Positions 1-11,049 of a stretch of DNA of 64,000 nucleotides are shown here, piece by piece. The DNA lies in NCBI RefSeq assembly GCF_024699945.1, contig NZ_JAJOMY010000001.1, positions 3,169,001 through 3,233,000 on the forward strand, read 5' to 3'. This DNA is from Phenylobacterium sp. J426. Its GTDB lineage: Bacteria > Pseudomonadota > Alphaproteobacteria > Caulobacterales > Caulobacteraceae. The notes below the pieces were generated by a model. It did not search any database and was not told the DNA's origin. It worked only from the letters and a program-made list of their open reading frames with translations. Position 1 is the stretch's first letter. Every line of letters starts with the position of its first letter. Made by a program: the position numbers and the translations under genes.

Positions 1-780
1 GAGATGGTGCTGCCGTTCCGCGTCGCCGAAGTGACGCCGAACAGCGCGGCCGCCGCCGCCGGATTCCGTCCGGGGGACAGGGTCGTGGCGGTGAACGGCC
101 GCGAAATGACGGCCTTCAACGAAATCGCGCAGGTGATCGAGGTGCGGGGTGGGGTGCCGACGACCTTCACCGTCGACCGTGGGGGCCAGCGCCTTGATCT
201 CGTGGCGACGCCCCGCTGGGAGGTTCGCGAAGATCGCATCGCGGGCAAGAAGACGGCTGGGACCCTGGGGCTCCGTCCCGCTCAGGAATTCTCGGACTAC
301 GTCCGCGTGCGCTATGGCCCGGCGGAGGCTCTGGTGGGCGGAGCCGCCCGCACGTGGAACGTGCTGGAGACCAGCGTCTATTACCTAGGGCGGATGATCA
401 CCGGCCAGGTGAGCACAGACCAGTTGCGTGGTCCGCTGGGGATCGCAAGCGTCACGAAGAACGTGGCTCAGGTCGGCGCCGAAGGCGCGCCGTCGGTCGG
501 GGCCATGGTCATGGGTGTCGGTCTCAACCTGCTGCAGCTGGTGGCGCTCATCTCGGTGAGCATCGGTTTCATGAACCTGCTGCCGGTCCCCGTCCTCGAC
601 GGCGGCCATCTCCTGTTCTACGCCTACGAAGCGGTCGCTCGTCGCCCTCTTGGCGCCAAGGTTCAGGCTGCAGGGTACCGCGTAGGCCTTGCACTCGTCC
701 TTGGTTTGATGTTGTTCGCGACCTGGAACGATTTGCAGCGCCTCCGTGTGTTCAATCTGTTCGGCGGCCTATTCTCCTAG
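1..780 (+). CDS. rseP: RseP-type site-2 protease, 3' part (5' end outside window)
   Basis: This is the C-terminal part of the inner-membrane zinc metalloprotease RseP/MmpA, which cuts transmembrane segments such as anti-sigma factors and remnant signal peptides. The visible 259 residues start inside a PDZ domain (about residues 1-75, with GFRPGDRVVAVNG). They end in the second membrane half, which carries the conserved NLLPVPVLDGGHL motif (near residues 191-203); its Asp is a zinc ligand. The HExxH motif lies upstream of the window. The reading frame is open to base 1, so the gene is truncated by the window edge, not broken. bamA follows after 29 bp, the usual alphaproteobacterial order. Confidence 0.93.
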   Translation, partial: EMVLPFRVAEVTPNSAAAAAGFRPGDRVVAVNGREMTAFNEIAQVIEVRGGVPTTFTVDRGGQRLDLVATPRWEVREDRIAGKKTAGTLGLRPAQEFSDYVRVRYGPAEALVGGAARTWNVLETSVYYLGRMITGQVSTDQLRGPLGIASVTKNVAQVGAEGAPSVGAMVMGVGLNLLQLVALISVSIGFMNLLPVPVLDGGHLLFYAYEAVARRPLGAKVQAAGYRVGLALVLGLMLFATWNDLQRLRVFNLFGGLFS

Positions 781-809
781 GCCCTCGGTCTCACAAAACG
801 GCTGATTCG

Positions 810-3187
810 ATGCTCAAGAACCGCGCCCGCAGTGCTGCGCTAGCCTCCGGCCTTGCCCTTCTTCTGGGCTCGACGGCGCTCGTCGCGCCCACGCTTGCCT
901 ATGCCCAGCAGCAGAGTGGCGTGATCCAGAGGATCCTCGTCCAGGGCAACGAGCGGATCGAACAGGCGACCGTCGTCTCCTACCTGCCTGTGGGCGTGGG
1001 CGAGGAAGTCACACCCGAGAAGATCGACCTGGCGCTGAAGGCGCTGTTCCGGACCGACCTCTTCGCCGATGTGAAGATCGACTACCAGAACGGCGACCTC
1101 GTGATCACCGTCGAGGAGAACCCGATCATCAACCGGGTGATCTTCGAGGGGAACTCGGGGCTCAAGGAAGACAAGCTGCGCGACGAGGTCTCGATCCGTC
1201 CTCGCGGCATCTTCACGCGCGCAAAGGTGCAGAGCGACGTGCAACGCATCGTCGAGCTCTACCGCCGATCGGGCCGGATCTCGGCTACGGTGACGCCGCA
1301 GGTCATCGAGCTGCCGCAGAAGCGTGTCGACCTCATCTTCAAGATCGACGAGGGGCCGAAGAGCGGCATCCTGTCGGTCAACTTCCTGGGTAACAGGGCC
1401 TTCTCCGACAACGACCTGCGCGACGTCGTCGTGACCGAGGAGAGCCGCTGGTACAAGTTCTTCTCGAACAACGCGAACTACGACCCGGACCGCCTCGAAT
1501 ACGACAAGGAACAGCTGCGGAAGCACTACCGCAACCGCGGGTACTACGACTTCCGGGTCTCATCGGCGGTGGCGGAGCTGGCGCCCGACAAGAACGGCTT
1601 CGTGGTCACCTATACGGTGGATGAAGGTCCCCGGTACGAGTTCGGCAAGGTCGAGGTCCAGACCGAGCTGCAGAAGCTCGACAAGAACGTGCTGGCCGCC
1701 CTGCTGCCGATCCGCGAAGGCCAGACCTACCAGGATCAGTCGATCGAACAGGCGACGGACGCCCTGACGTTCGCGGCCGGCGCTGCCGGCTTCGCCTTCG
1801 TGGATGTGCGGCCCAACTACACGCCGAACCGGGAGACGCGGAAGGTCGACGTGACGTTCCAGGTCCGCGAAGGTCCGCGGGTGTACGTCGACCGGATCGA
1901 CATCGTCGGGAACACCCAGACCCTCGACTACGTGATCCGGCGCGAGATGAACGTCGTCGAGGGCGATGCGTACAATCGCGCGCTCGTCGACCGGTCTCGC
2001 CGCCAGATCCGTGGGCTCGGCTTCTTCAAGGACGTCGAGATCACCGAAACGCCGGGTTCGGCGCCGGACCGCACGGCGCTTCAGGTGCGGGTCGAGGAGC
2101 AGCCCACCGGCGAACTGTCGTTCAGCGCCGGCTATTCGTCGGTCGACCAGCTCGTGCTCGACCTGGGCGTCACCCAGCGGAACTTCCGGGGCCGCGGCCA
2201 GGACGTCCGGGCCCGCGTCTCCGTCGGTTCGCTGCGCCAGCAGCTCGATTTCTCGTTCACCGAGCCGCGCTTCCTCGGTCGCGACGTGGCGGCCGGCATC
2301 GACCTCTATGGCTACCGCTACGATCTGTCGGACTATTCGGCCTACAAGACGACGACCTACGGCACGACCCTGCGGGCCAACTTCCCGCTCAGCCTGAACG
2401 CCCGCGGTTCGCTGCGCTATTCGTTGCGGCAGGACGAGATCGAGATCGCCGACTTCTACTGCGATCCGGCCGCGCCGGTGCTGTCGCTAGCGCTGTGCGG
2501 ACAGCGCGGATCGAACATCACCTCGCTCGTCGGCTATGGCGTCCGCTTTGACCGCCGGAACGACTATCTGAACCCGACGCGCGGCTTCTACATCGACTTC
2601 GTGCAGGACTTTGCGGGTCTCGCCGGTGATGTGAACTACGTTCGCACCGAGGCCGAGGGCGGCTGGTACCACGGCTTCACGAAAGACTTCATCCTCAGCC
2701 TGACGGCGTCGGGGGGTACGTGGAGGGGTGGGCTGGCGACAGCGTCCGCATCAATGACCGCTTCTATAAGGGCGGGAACACCTTCCGAGGCTTCGAGACC
2801 GCCGGCATCGGTCCCCGGGACCTGTCGTTCACCCGGGCGGACGCGCTGGGTGGCAAGGCGTATGCCGTGGGCACCGTCGAGCTGACTGTGCCCACCTTCC
2901 TCCCCGAGCAGTACGGCATCAAGGCCGCGCTGTTCTCAGACGTGGGCACGCTGGGGCTGCTGGACAAGGTCGACAAGCAATGCCCGCCACCGGGTTCGGA
3001 AGCTTGTCCCCTCGGCGCCCGCGACCCGAGCATTCGGGACGACTTGTCGCTGCGCGCTTCGGCGGGCTTGAGTGTCTTCTGGCGTTCGCCGATGGGTCCG
3101 ATCAGGTTCGACTTCAGCCGTGTTTTGGCCAAAGAGGACTATGACAAGACCGAGACCTTCCGGTTCTCCACCTCAACCAGGTTCTAG
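810..3187 (+). CDS. bamA: BamA outer-membrane assembly factor (one frame break)
   Basis: BamA folds beta-barrel proteins into the outer membrane. A signal peptide covers about residues 1-32 (ends LAYAQQ), followed by five POTRA repeats (roughly 35-440) and a C-terminal 16-strand barrel ending in Phe (STRF). The start is the ATG at 810. The frame is lost at the six-G run 2711-2716. One more G would give SGGYVEGWAGD and join directly to the second frame, which carries the barrel end. The restored protein is about 792 residues, normal for the family. BamA is essential, so a sequencing indel is the likeliest explanation. skp follows directly and encodes a periplasmic chaperone in the same pathway. 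Confidence 0.93.
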
Positions 3188-3194
3188 GAAACTC

Positions 3195-3851
3195 ATGAAC
3201 TACAAGACTTTTGCCGCGGCGAGCTGCGCCGCGACTGCGATCCTGGCCATCGCGGGCCAGGCGCTCGCCCAGACGCCCCCGGTGGCGCAGACCAACGCGC
3301 CGCCGCCGGTCACCCACGGCGCCCCCATCGCGGGCGTGTGCATCATGTCGATCCCGGGCGCCATCGCCGGCTCGACCGTCGGCAAGTACGTCGACACCCG
3401 CATGCAGCAGATCATCCAGCAGGTGAACGGCGAGCTGAACGGCGAGCGGACGGCCATCGAGAACGAGAGCAAGACGCTCCAGGGCCAAGCGGCCACGCTC
3501 GATCGGACGACGGCGGAACAGCGCGGCGCCGCCCTGCAGGTCCGCGTGAACGCCCTTCAGCGCAAGGCGCAGCAGCGTGAGCGCGAAGTGCAGGCCACCG
3601 AGCAGAAGGCGCTCGGCCGCGTGGGGCAGGAGATGGAGCCGCTGATCCGTCAGGTCTACCAGCAGCGCCAATGCTCGGTCCTCTTGAACCGTGACTCCAT
3701 CGTGCTGGGCAATCCGGCCATGGACATCACGCCGGCCGTGGTCACGGCGCTGAACGCCAAGATCACCCAGTTCACCTTCGACCGCGAACGTCTGGACCAG
3801 CAGCCGGCCGCCGCTCCGGCGCCGACGCAGACGCCGCCGCAGCGCCGCTAG
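3195..3851 (+). CDS. skp: Skp/OmpH-family periplasmic chaperone
   Basis: 218 residues with a clear signal peptide (about 1-25, cleavage after GQALAQ). A long charged helical stretch follows (about 70-170, rich in Q, E and R, with repeated ERTAIENES- and [13 protein letters not shown] segments), typical of the tentacles of Skp/OmpH. The C-terminal tail is Pro/Ala/Gln rich. It probably binds unfolded outer-membrane proteins on their way to BamA, encoded 7 bp upstream. It is longer than E. coli Skp, as is common in alphaproteobacteria. The family call rests on architecture plus position between bamA and lpxD. Confidence 0.85.
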   Translation: MNYKTFAAASCAATAILAIAGQALAQTPPVAQTNAPPPVTHGAPIAGVCIMSIPGAIAGSTVGKYVDTRMQQIIQQVNGELNGERTAIENESKTLQGQAATLDRTTAEQRGAALQVRVNALQRKAQQREREVQATEQKALGRVGQEMEPLIRQVYQQRQCSVLLNRDSIVLGNPAMDITPAVVTALNAKITQFTFDRERLDQQPAAAPAPTQTPPQRR

Positions 3852-3891
3852 CGCCGGGCGCGGGTCGAGCCGAGCTCGCTTCAGACGGACC

Positions 3892-4906
3892 ATGCCCGAT
3901 CCGCGCTTCTTCGAGGACCTGGGACCCGTTCCCCTCGCCGAGCTGGCCAGGCTCGGCGGGGCGGAGATGTCCGACGCCGACCCGGCGGGTGTCGTCCTGA
4001 TCCGGGGCGTGTCGATCCTCGCCCAGGCGGGACCCGACACGATTACCTTCCTGGCCGATCGCAAACACATCGCCGCTTTGGAAGGCCAGCCCGGGGCCTG
4101 TTTCGTGCAGGCGAAGGACGCGGCGGCCTTGCCGGCGGGATGTGTTGCGCTCGTCGCGACCAATCCCCAGGCCGCCTATGCCTTGGCGGCCCAGCGTCTC
4201 CACCGGCCGCGGACAGGCGGCGGCGAGGCGCGGGGGGCGGACGTCGAAGTGGAAGAGGGCGCCACGCTCGAGGCCGGAGTGGTCCTGGGTTCCGGCGTGA
4301 AGGTCGGCCGAGGCACCCGGATCGGCGCCAACACCGTGATCGGTCCCGGTGTCGCGATCGGCCGCGACTGTGACATCGCCGCGAACGTCACCATAGGCTT
4401 CACCCTGATGGGAGATCGTGTGCGCATTCTGGCCGGCGCACGGATCGGGGAGCCCGGCTTCGGCGCGACCGTGGGCCCGATGGGCTTGATCGACATTCCG
4501 CAACTGGGTCGTGTGATCATCCAGGACGGGGTGACAATCGGGGCCAACACGACCATCGACCGCGGCGCTTTCGACGACACTGTGATCGGCGAGAACACCA
4601 AGATCGACAACCTCGTGCAGATCGCCCACAACGTCCGCATCGGGCGAAACTGCGTCATGGCCGCTCATACCGGAATCTCCGGCAGTGTGGCGATCGGCGA
4701 CGGTGCGCAGTTCGGCGGTCGCGCCGGCGTCGCCGACCATGTGACGATCGGCGCCGGCGCCCGGGTGGGCGCGGCTGCGGGCGTCATGAAGGACATCCCG
4801 GCCGGCGAGACATGGGGCGGCATGCCGGCTCGTCCCATCCGGGAATGGCTGAAGGAAACGGCGTGGCTCGCCCGGATGGCGAACCGCAGAGGGGGCTGGA
4901 CAATGA
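3892..4906 (+). CDS. lpxD: LpxD UDP-3-O-acylglucosamine N-acyltransferase (frame break at the 3' end)
   Basis: LpxD adds the N-linked acyl chain in lipid A synthesis. An N-terminal substrate-binding domain (1-110) is followed by a left-handed beta helix made of hexapeptide repeats ([14 protein letters not shown] and similar, about 115-300), with the active-site region QIAHNVRIG. As written, the frame runs without a stop into fabZ through the G run 4891-4895. With four Gs the protein would end [11 protein letters not shown] and its TGA (4904-4906) would overlap the fabZ ATG as ATGA, a standard coupled junction. I therefore annotate two genes and treat the apparent LpxD-FabZ fusion as a probable extra G. 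Confidence 0.9.
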
Positions 4907-5373
4907 CGCGCAAGGCGCCTGCCGGGCAGGACCCGACGCAGATCGACATCACCGAGATTCTCGAGCGGATCCCGCATCGCTACCCGTTTCTGCTGGTCGA
5001 TCGCTGCGAGGAGTACAAGCCGAACGAGTCGATCGTGGGCATCAAGTGCGTGACGGTGAACGAGCCTTTCTTCCAGGGGCACTTCCCGGACTATCCAGTC
5101 ATGCCCGGCGTCCTGCTGATCGAGGCCATGGCTCAGACCGGTGCGGTCCTGATGTCGAAGTCCCTTGAGGTGGATACCGAAGGCAAGGCGATCTTCTTCA
5201 TGTCGGCCGACAACTGCCGGTTCCGCCAGCCGGTGCGGCCCGGCGACGTCGTGCGGATGCAGGTGCGGGTGGTGAAGCACCGCGGCGACATCTTCAAGTT
5301 CGCGGGCGAGGCGCTGGTCAACGGCAAGGTCGCGGCCGAGGCTGAGTTCGCCGCCATGGTCGTGGAAACCTGA
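4903..5373 (+). CDS. fabZ: FabZ 3-hydroxyacyl-ACP dehydratase
   Basis: FabZ dehydrates 3-hydroxyacyl-ACP during fatty acid elongation and competes with LpxA for substrate, so its place in the lpx operon is functional. The 156 residues show the hot-dog fold signatures: the [12 protein letters not shown] start, the catalytic His in [19 protein letters not shown] with the Glu a helix turn later, and [12 protein letters not shown]. The ATG at 4903 is chosen because everything after it matches the normal family length. See lpxD for the in-frame read-through from upstream. Confidence 0.95.
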   Translation: MTRKAPAGQDPTQIDITEILERIPHRYPFLLVDRCEEYKPNESIVGIKCVTVNEPFFQGHFPDYPVMPGVLLIEAMAQTGAVLMSKSLEVDTEGKAIFFMSADNCRFRQPVRPGDVVRMQVRVVKHRGDIFKFAGEALVNGKVAAEAEFAAMVVET

Positions 5374-5377
5374 ACTC

Positions 5378-6175
5378 GTGGCCGCGCAGGTCCATCCCAC
5401 CGCCATCGTCGCTGACAGCGCCGAACTCGCCGACGGGGTGTTCGTCGGCCCTTTCTGCATCGTCGGCGAGGCCGTCAGGATCGGCGCAGGGACGCGGTTG
5501 CACGCCCATGTGGTGGTCGAAGGCCGCACGACGATCGGCGCCAACAACCAGATCCATCCCTTCGCCGTGCTGGGCGGTCCCCCGCAGCACACGGCCTACA
5601 AGGGCGAGGACACCGAGCTTGTGATCGGTGACAACAACCTCATCCGCGAACACGCGACGATGAACATTGGCACGCCGCACGGCGGGGGCGTGACGCGTGT
5701 GGGGTCCAATGGGCTCTACATGATCGAGAGCCATGTCGGGCACGACTGCATCGTTGGCGACAATGTGATCCTCACGAAGCAGGCGACCCTCGGCGGCCAC
5801 TGCGAGATCGGCGACTTCGTCATCGTGGGCGGCCTGGCGGCGGTGCACCAGTTCACCCGGGTCGGCCGCCACGCGATGATCGGAGGCCTGGCTGCGGTCG
5901 TGAAGGACGTGATTCCGTACGGCTCGGTGTGGGGCAACCACGCGCACCTCGAGGGGCTGAACCTCGTGGGACTGAAGCGGCGCGGGTTCGATCGTGAGAC
6001 CATCAATACGCTCCGGGCCGCCTATCGCCTGCTGTTCGCCGACGAAGGCACCTTTCAGGAGCGGCTTGAGGACACGGCAGAGACCTACGCCGCCAGCCCG
6101 CAAGTGATGGAGATCATCGACTTCATCCGCGCCGACGCCAGCCGGCCGCTCTGCCTGCCCGAACGCGAAGTCTGA
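5378..6175 (+). CDS. lpxA: LpxA UDP-N-acetylglucosamine acyltransferase
   Basis: LpxA performs the first acylation in lipid A synthesis, moving 3-hydroxyacyl from ACP to UDP-GlcNAc. The 265 residues begin with a GTG start ([11 protein letters not shown]) 4 bp after fabZ. They consist of hexapeptide beta-helix repeats (about 5-190) followed by a C-terminal helical domain ([20 protein letters not shown]). The catalytic His lies in [11 protein letters not shown]. The segment [11 protein letters not shown] is the usual substrate-contact loop. Its TGA overlaps the ATG of lpxI, so translation is probably coupled. Confidence 0.95.
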   Translation: MAAQVHPTAIVADSAELADGVFVGPFCIVGEAVRIGAGTRLHAHVVVEGRTTIGANNQIHPFAVLGGPPQHTAYKGEDTELVIGDNNLIREHATMNIGTPHGGGVTRVGSNGLYMIESHVGHDCIVGDNVILTKQATLGGHCEIGDFVIVGGLAAVHQFTRVGRHAMIGGLAAVVKDVIPYGSVWGNHAHLEGLNLVGLKRRGFDRETINTLRAAYRLLFADEGTFQERLEDTAETYAASPQVMEIIDFIRADASRPLCLPEREV

Positions 6176-7005
6176 TGAAGAAGCTGGGGCTGATCGCCGG
6201 CGGCGGAGGCCTGCCGGTGGAGATCGCCGAGCACTGCGAACGCTCCGGCCGACCGCTCTTCGTGGTCCGGCTGAAGGGCTTCGCCGGCGGCGACCTGGCG
6301 CCGTACGCAGGCGCAGAGGTCGGCATCGCGGAGGTCGGCAAGTGCATCAAGGCGCTGAAGCGTGCGGGCTGCGAGGCGGTCTGCCTGGCCGGGAATGTGG
6401 CGCGGCCGGACTTCTCCAGCCTCGTGCCGGATCTCCAGGGCCTCAAGCTGCTGCCGAAGGCGATCGCCGCCGCGCGTCAGGGCGACGACGCCCTGCTGCG
6501 CCTCCTGGTCGACGTCTTCGAGAAGGAGGGCTTCGAGGTCGAGGGCGCGCATGAGGTCATGGACGACCTGTCGCTGCCGCTGGGCTACCTCGGGGGCCGC
6601 CGGGGGGCCGATGAGGACCTTCACGACGCGCAGCGCGCTCTGGACGTCGCGCGCGCCGTTGGACGTCTCGATGTCGGTCAGGCGGCCGTTGTCGCCCGCG
6701 GCCTGGTGCTGGCGGTGGAGGCCCAGGAGGGCACTGACGCGATGCTGACCCGCGTAGCGGGCTTGCCAGCGCATCTGAGAGGCTCGCCGGGCGCCGGTCG
6801 GGGGGTGCTGGCCAAGGCGCCCAAACCGATCCAGGAGACCCGTGTCGACCTGCCGACCATCGGCCCGGCGACTGTCGAGGGCGTTGCACGCGCCGGACTG
6901 GTCGGCATCGTCGGGGAAGCAGGGCGCCTCCTCGTTCTCGACCGCGCGGCGGTGATCGCGCGGGCGGACGAACTCGGCGTCTTCATCCTAGGGGTGGACG
7001 CCTAG
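6175..7005 (+). CDS. lpxI: LpxI UDP-2,3-diacylglucosamine pyrophosphatase
   Basis: LpxI hydrolyses UDP-2,3-diacyl-GlcN to lipid X plus UMP. It replaces LpxH in Caulobacter and many alphaproteobacteria. The 276 residues match the family: N-terminal GLIAGGGGLPVEIA, the central LAGNVARPDF, and the C-terminal domain with GTDAMLTRVAGL and LPTIGPATVEG. The catalytic domain carries conserved acidic residues in this second half. The gene lies between lpxA and lpxB with overlapping or abutting starts and stops, which supports the call. Confidence 0.95.
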   Translation: MKKLGLIAGGGGLPVEIAEHCERSGRPLFVVRLKGFAGGDLAPYAGAEVGIAEVGKCIKALKRAGCEAVCLAGNVARPDFSSLVPDLQGLKLLPKAIAAARQGDDALLRLLVDVFEKEGFEVEGAHEVMDDLSLPLGYLGGRRGADEDLHDAQRALDVARAVGRLDVGQAAVVARGLVLAVEAQEGTDAMLTRVAGLPAHLRGSPGAGRGVLAKAPKPIQETRVDLPTIGPATVEGVARAGLVGIVGEAGRLLVLDRAAVIARADELGVFILGVDA

Positions 7006-8181
7006 GTGGCGGACGCGGCGGTCAAGGTCATGCTCGTCGCCGCCGAGGCCTCGGGCGACGACCGCGGCGCAGGGCTCATGCGAGCGCTGAAGCAGCATAT
7101 GAGCTGCGGCGTCCGGTTCGTTGGCGTCGGCGGCGAGCGAATGCGCGCGGAAGGCCTCGATAGTCCCTTCGAGATCGCTGAGCTGTCAGTCCTCGGCCTC
7201 GTCGAAGGCCTCAAGGCCTATCCCAAGGTCGTGCGCCGCGTGCGCGAAACCACGGAGTTGGCGAAACGCGAACGACCGGACATCGTCGTCCTGATCGATT
7301 CCTGGGGCTTCACGCTGCGTGTCGCCAAGGCGTTGCGGAAGCTCGATCCGCATCTGCCGCTGGTAAAGTATGTGGGTCCTCAGGTCTGGGCCTCGCGACC
7401 GGGGCGGGCCAGGACGACGGCCGAGACGTTCGACCATCTGCTTTCCATCCACGCCTTCGATGCGCCGTACTTCGAGGCCGCAGGCCTCCCGGTCACCTTC
7501 GTTGGCAACTCGGCGCTCGCGGTGGACTTTTCCGCCGCGGACCCGGCTCGCCTCCGCACCCTGATCGGCGCAGGGGCCGGTGATCCGATCCTTCTGGTGC
7601 TGCCGGGCAGTCGTCCGGGGGAGATAGAGCGGGTGCTGCCGGCCTTCGAGGACGCCGTCCACAGACTGAAGGCGGATCGACCGGAGCTGCACGTGGTCGT
7701 GCCGGCCGCCGGAACTGTCGCCGACGCCGTGAAGGCCCGGGTCGCCGGGTGGCCGCACCGTGCCCACGTGCTCGAAGGCGAGGGCCCCAAGCGCGACGCC
7801 ATGAAGGCGGCCACCGTGGCGCTGGCCTGCTCGGGCACCGTGACGACGGAGCTTGCCCTTGCCGGCTGTCCTATGGTCGTCGGCTACCGGCTCGCCCCGT
7901 TGACCTACGCCATCCTGAAGCGGCTGATCCGCACGAAGTATGTGACCCTGTTCAACATCGCCGCCGACGACATCGTCGCCCCCGAGTTGATCCAGGACGC
8001 CTGCAATGGGGAAGCCCTGGCGCGCGAGGTGGCGCTGCGTCTCGACGATCCCGGAATTCGCGAGCGGCAGGTGGCGCGACAGTATGCGGCCCTGGACAAG
8101 ATGGGACGCGGCGGCGCGGATCCGAGCGAAGCGGCGGCCGCCGCGGTGCTGGATCTTCTGGAGCGGCGGACCGGCCGCTAA
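7006..8181 (+). CDS. lpxB: LpxB lipid-A-disaccharide synthase
   Basis: LpxB joins lipid X and UDP-diacylglucosamine to give the tetra-acyl disaccharide. It is a peripheral membrane GT-B glycosyltransferase (family GT19). The 391 residues start at a GTG directly after the lpxI stop. They include AAEASGDDRGAGL at the N-terminus, VLPGSRPGEIERVLP in the middle and CSGTVTTELALAGCPMVVGYR, which carries the nucleotide-sugar site. It ends the lipid A operon: a strong hairpin follows 5 bp later. Confidence 0.95.
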   Translation: MADAAVKVMLVAAEASGDDRGAGLMRALKQHMSCGVRFVGVGGERMRAEGLDSPFEIAELSVLGLVEGLKAYPKVVRRVRETTELAKRERPDIVVLIDSWGFTLRVAKALRKLDPHLPLVKYVGPQVWASRPGRARTTAETFDHLLSIHAFDAPYFEAAGLPVTFVGNSALAVDFSAADPARLRTLIGAGAGDPILLVLPGSRPGEIERVLPAFEDAVHRLKADRPELHVVVPAAGTVADAVKARVAGWPHRAHVLEGEGPKRDAMKAATVALACSGTVTTELALAGCPMVVGYRLAPLTYAILKRLIRTKYVTLFNIAADDIVAPELIQDACNGEALAREVALRLDDPGIRERQVARQYAALDKMGRGGADPSEAAAAAVLDLLERRTGR

Positions 8182-8186
8182 ACGGA

Positions 8187-8214
8187 AAAGGCCGGACCTT
8201 TCGGTCCGGCCTTT
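8187..8214. terminator. Bidirectional intrinsic terminator between lpxB and gltA
   Basis: A perfect 12-bp inverted repeat (8187-8198 and 8203-8214) with a 4-base TTTC loop. The GC core is flanked by A residues on one side and T residues on the other, so it can act on both strands. It lies between the convergent genes lpxB (plus) and gltA (minus). Confidence 0.85.
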
Positions 8215-8235
8215 CGACTTTCGCTTTCGAAGCGG

Positions 8236-9516
8236 TTAGCGCTTCTCGACGGCCACATAGTCCCTCTGCGGCGCGCCGGTGTAGAGCTGGCGCGGACGTC
8301 CGATCTTCTGCGACGGGTCCTCGATCATTTCCTTCCACTGGGCGATCCAGCCAACGGTCCGGGCGAGTGCGAACAGCACCGTGAACATCTCCGGCGGGAA
8401 GCCCAGGGCCCGCAGCGTGATGCCCGAGTAGAAGTCGACGTTCGGATACAGCTTGCGTTCGATGAAGAACTCGTCGCTCAGCGCAATCTTCTCCAGCTCC
8501 ATCGCGACCTTGAGCAGCGGGTCGTTGGAGTGGCCGACGGCGGCGAGCACCTCGTGGCAGGTCGTCTGCATGACCTTCGCGCGCGGGTCGTAGTTCTTGT
8601 AGACCCGGTGACCGAAGCCCATGAGCAGGCGCTCGCGGTTCTTCACGCCCTTCACGAAGTCCGGGATGTTCTCGACGGTCCCGATCTCCTTCAGCATGTT
8701 CAGCGCTTCTTCGTTCGCGCCGCCGTGCTTCGGACCCCAGAGCGAGGCGATACCCGCCGCGATGCACGCGAACGGGTTGGCGCCCGACGAGCCGGCCAGG
8801 CGAACGGTCGAGGTGGACGCGTTCTGCTCGTGGTCGGCATGCAGGATGAAGATGCGGTCCATGGCGCGCGTCAGGACCGGGTTCGGCTTCCAGTCCTCGG
8901 CCGGGACCGAGAAGCACATGCGGAGGAAGTTCTCAGCGTACGAGCAGTCGTTCCGCGGATACACGAACGGCTGGCCCAGCGAGTACTTGTAGGCGCGGGC
9001 GGCGATCGTCGGAATTTTCGCGATCATCCGGTGGGCGGAGATCATCCGCTGTTCCGGGTCATCGATGTTGGTGCTGTCGTGATAGAAGGCCGACAGCGCG
9101 CCGACGGCGCCGACCATGATGGCCATCGGGTGAGCATCCCGACGGAAGCCTTGGAAGAAGCGGTCGAACTGCTCGTGCACCATCGTGTGGTAGGTGATGT
9201 TGTGCTCGAACTCGGCGTATTCGGCCGCTGTTGGCAACTCACCGTGCAGCAACAGGTAGCAGACCTCGAGGAAGCTCGACTTTTCCGCCAGCTGGTCGAT
9301 CGGGTAGCCGCGGTGCAGCAGGATGCCCTGGTCGCCATCGATGAAGGTGATCTTGCTCTCGCACGAGGCGGTAGACGTGAAGCCTGGGTCGTAGGTGAAG
9401 ACGTCGGCGCCGGAGTACAGCTTTCGGATGTCGACAACGTCCGGGCCAGCCGTACCCTTCAGGACGGGGAGCTCGACGGTGCTGCCGCCGATGCCGATCT
9501 TCGCCGTGTCGCCCAT
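8236..9516 (-). CDS. gltA: Citrate synthase
   Basis: Type II citrate synthase, condensing oxaloacetate with acetyl-CoA to enter the TCA cycle. 426 residues, normal length. Visible motifs are [31 protein letters not shown] (catalytic His), [12 protein letters not shown] (catalytic His) and [14 protein letters not shown] with the catalytic Asp further on. The gene ends convergently with lpxB at a shared terminator. Its start is 57 bp from the restored end of gltX, which is on the same strand. Confidence 0.96.
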   Translation of the reverse strand: MGDTAKIGIGGSTVELPVLKGTAGPDVVDIRKLYSGADVFTYDPGFTSTASCESKITFIDGDQGILLHRGYPIDQLAEKSSFLEVCYLLLHGELPTAAEYAEFEHNITYHTMVHEQFDRFFQGFRRDAHPMAIMVGAVGALSAFYHDSTNIDDPEQRMISAHRMIAKIPTIAARAYKYSLGQPFVYPRNDCSYAENFLRMCFSVPAEDWKPNPVLTRAMDRIFILHADHEQNASTSTVRLAGSSGANPFACIAAGIASLWGPKHGGANEEALNMLKEIGTVENIPDFVKGVKNRERLLMGFGHRVYKNYDPRAKVMQTTCHEVLAAVGHSNDPLLKVAMELEKIALSDEFFIERKLYPNVDFYSGITLRALGFPPEMFTVLFALARTVGWIAQWKEMIEDPSQKIGRPRQLYTGAPQRDYVAVEKR

Positions 9517-9573
9517 GCGGACTCCTTTCGCGGATGCGAGATGAAACGCTCGTTCGAGCGGCCTTATAACGCT

Positions 9574-10981
9574 TTACGCCCGGCGTGAAAGCGCATCGTC
9601 AAGGCGGGCCAGACTTTCCGCTCGGGTTAGCGCCACCATCGCACCAGCGAGGTCTGGGCGCCGGTGCGCCGCCCGAGAGGATTGCGCGCAGTTGCGGCCC
9701 GAATTTGCCGAGGCCGACGCCTTCCTGTTCGGCGAACGCGCGGATCGCGGCCTCCAGGTCCGGCACGTCCCAGTGGGGCAGGGCGTTCAGCGCGTCCCGC
9801 AGGCGCGAAAGGCGGCCCACCATCTCCTCGGTCATCGCCGCCTGCGCCTTCTCGGGCAACTCCAACGGCCGGCGCTTGAGCGCGAAGACCACAGCGTCCG
9901 CCAGCTCCAGCACCGTCTTGGCGCCGTCGCGGACGAAGGGAATGGTGCGCTCGATGACGGCGATGTCGCCCGTCTCCAGCGCCCAATCGCGGCTCGCCAG
10001 GACGTTCTCCACAAGCGCCGCGAGCCGCACGGGCTCCGCTTGACGGATGTAGTGGTTGTTCAGGTGGTTCAGCTTCGCCCAGTCCAGACGGGCCGGCGCA
10101 CTGACCACGTCCTCGATGTCGAACCAGGCAATCGCCTGGGCGTCCGAGAAGATCTCGTCGTCGCCATGACCCCAGCCCAGCTTGGCGAGGTAGTTGCGCA
10201 TTGTCTCGGGCAGATAACCCATGGCTTCGAAGTCGGTGACGGATTGAGCGCCGTGCCGCTTCGACAGCTTCGCGCCGTCCGGCCCGTGGATCAGCGGAAG
10301 ATGGGCCCACACCGGGACCTCCCAGCCAAGACCCTGGTAGATAAGCGTCTGGCGGGCGGCGTTGTTGAGGTGGTCGTCACCCCGGATGACGTGAGTGATG
10401 CCCATGTCATGGTCGTCGACCACGACCGCCAGATTGTAGGTGGGCGTGCCGTCGGTGCGCAGCAGGATCAAGTCGTCCAGCGAACGGTTCTGGAAGCGCA
10501 CCTCGCCCTTCACGGCGTCGGCGATGACCGTGTCGCCCTCAAGCGGCGCCTTCAGGCGCACGACGAACGGCCGGTCGGGTGCATCGTTCGGCGATGAGTC
10601 GCGCCAGGGCGAGCGCACGACGCGACCCTCCGCGCGCGCGGCTTCGCGTTCGGCCTCCAACTCTTCGGGCGTCATGTAGTCGCGATAGGCGGCGCCGTTG
10701 GCGAGCAGCGTATCCACCGCTTCACGATGGCGCGCCGCCCGGGCGAACTGGAAGACCGGCGGCTCGTCCGCCTCCAGGCCCAGCCATTTCAAACCATCGA
10801 AGATGACCTGAACGGCCGCGTCGGTGGAGCGCTCGCGATCCGTGTCCTCGATGCGCAACAGGAACTGCCCGCCGGTGTGCCGGGCATAAAGCCAGTTGAA
10901 CAGGGCGGTCCTCGCCGTGCCAATGTGCATCATGCCGGTAGGCGAGGGGGCGATACGGGTGCGGACGGGACGGTCTGCCAT
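9574..10981 (-). CDS. gltX: Glutamate--tRNA ligase (one frame break near the C-terminus)
   Basis: Class I aminoacyl-tRNA synthetase. The HIGH-type motif is in RIAPSPTGMMHIGTARTAL and KMSKS appears as AKLSKRHGAQ. The ATG at 10981 is preferred; a frame open further upstream adds a low-complexity Ala/Pro stretch. Near the 3' end the frame is lost: an extra T at about 9655 (plus strand) diverts it into PRPRWCDGG and an early stop at 9599. Without it the protein continues DLAGAMVALTRAESLARL and stops at 9574, as expected for GltX (about 468 residues). I annotate the restored end. Confidence 0.92.
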
Positions 10982-11049
10982 CGATCTCGAGAGGTCTGGG
11001 GGAGCGGGCGCGGGGGCCGCGGCGGCGCCTCTTAGCACGCCGCTTCCGC

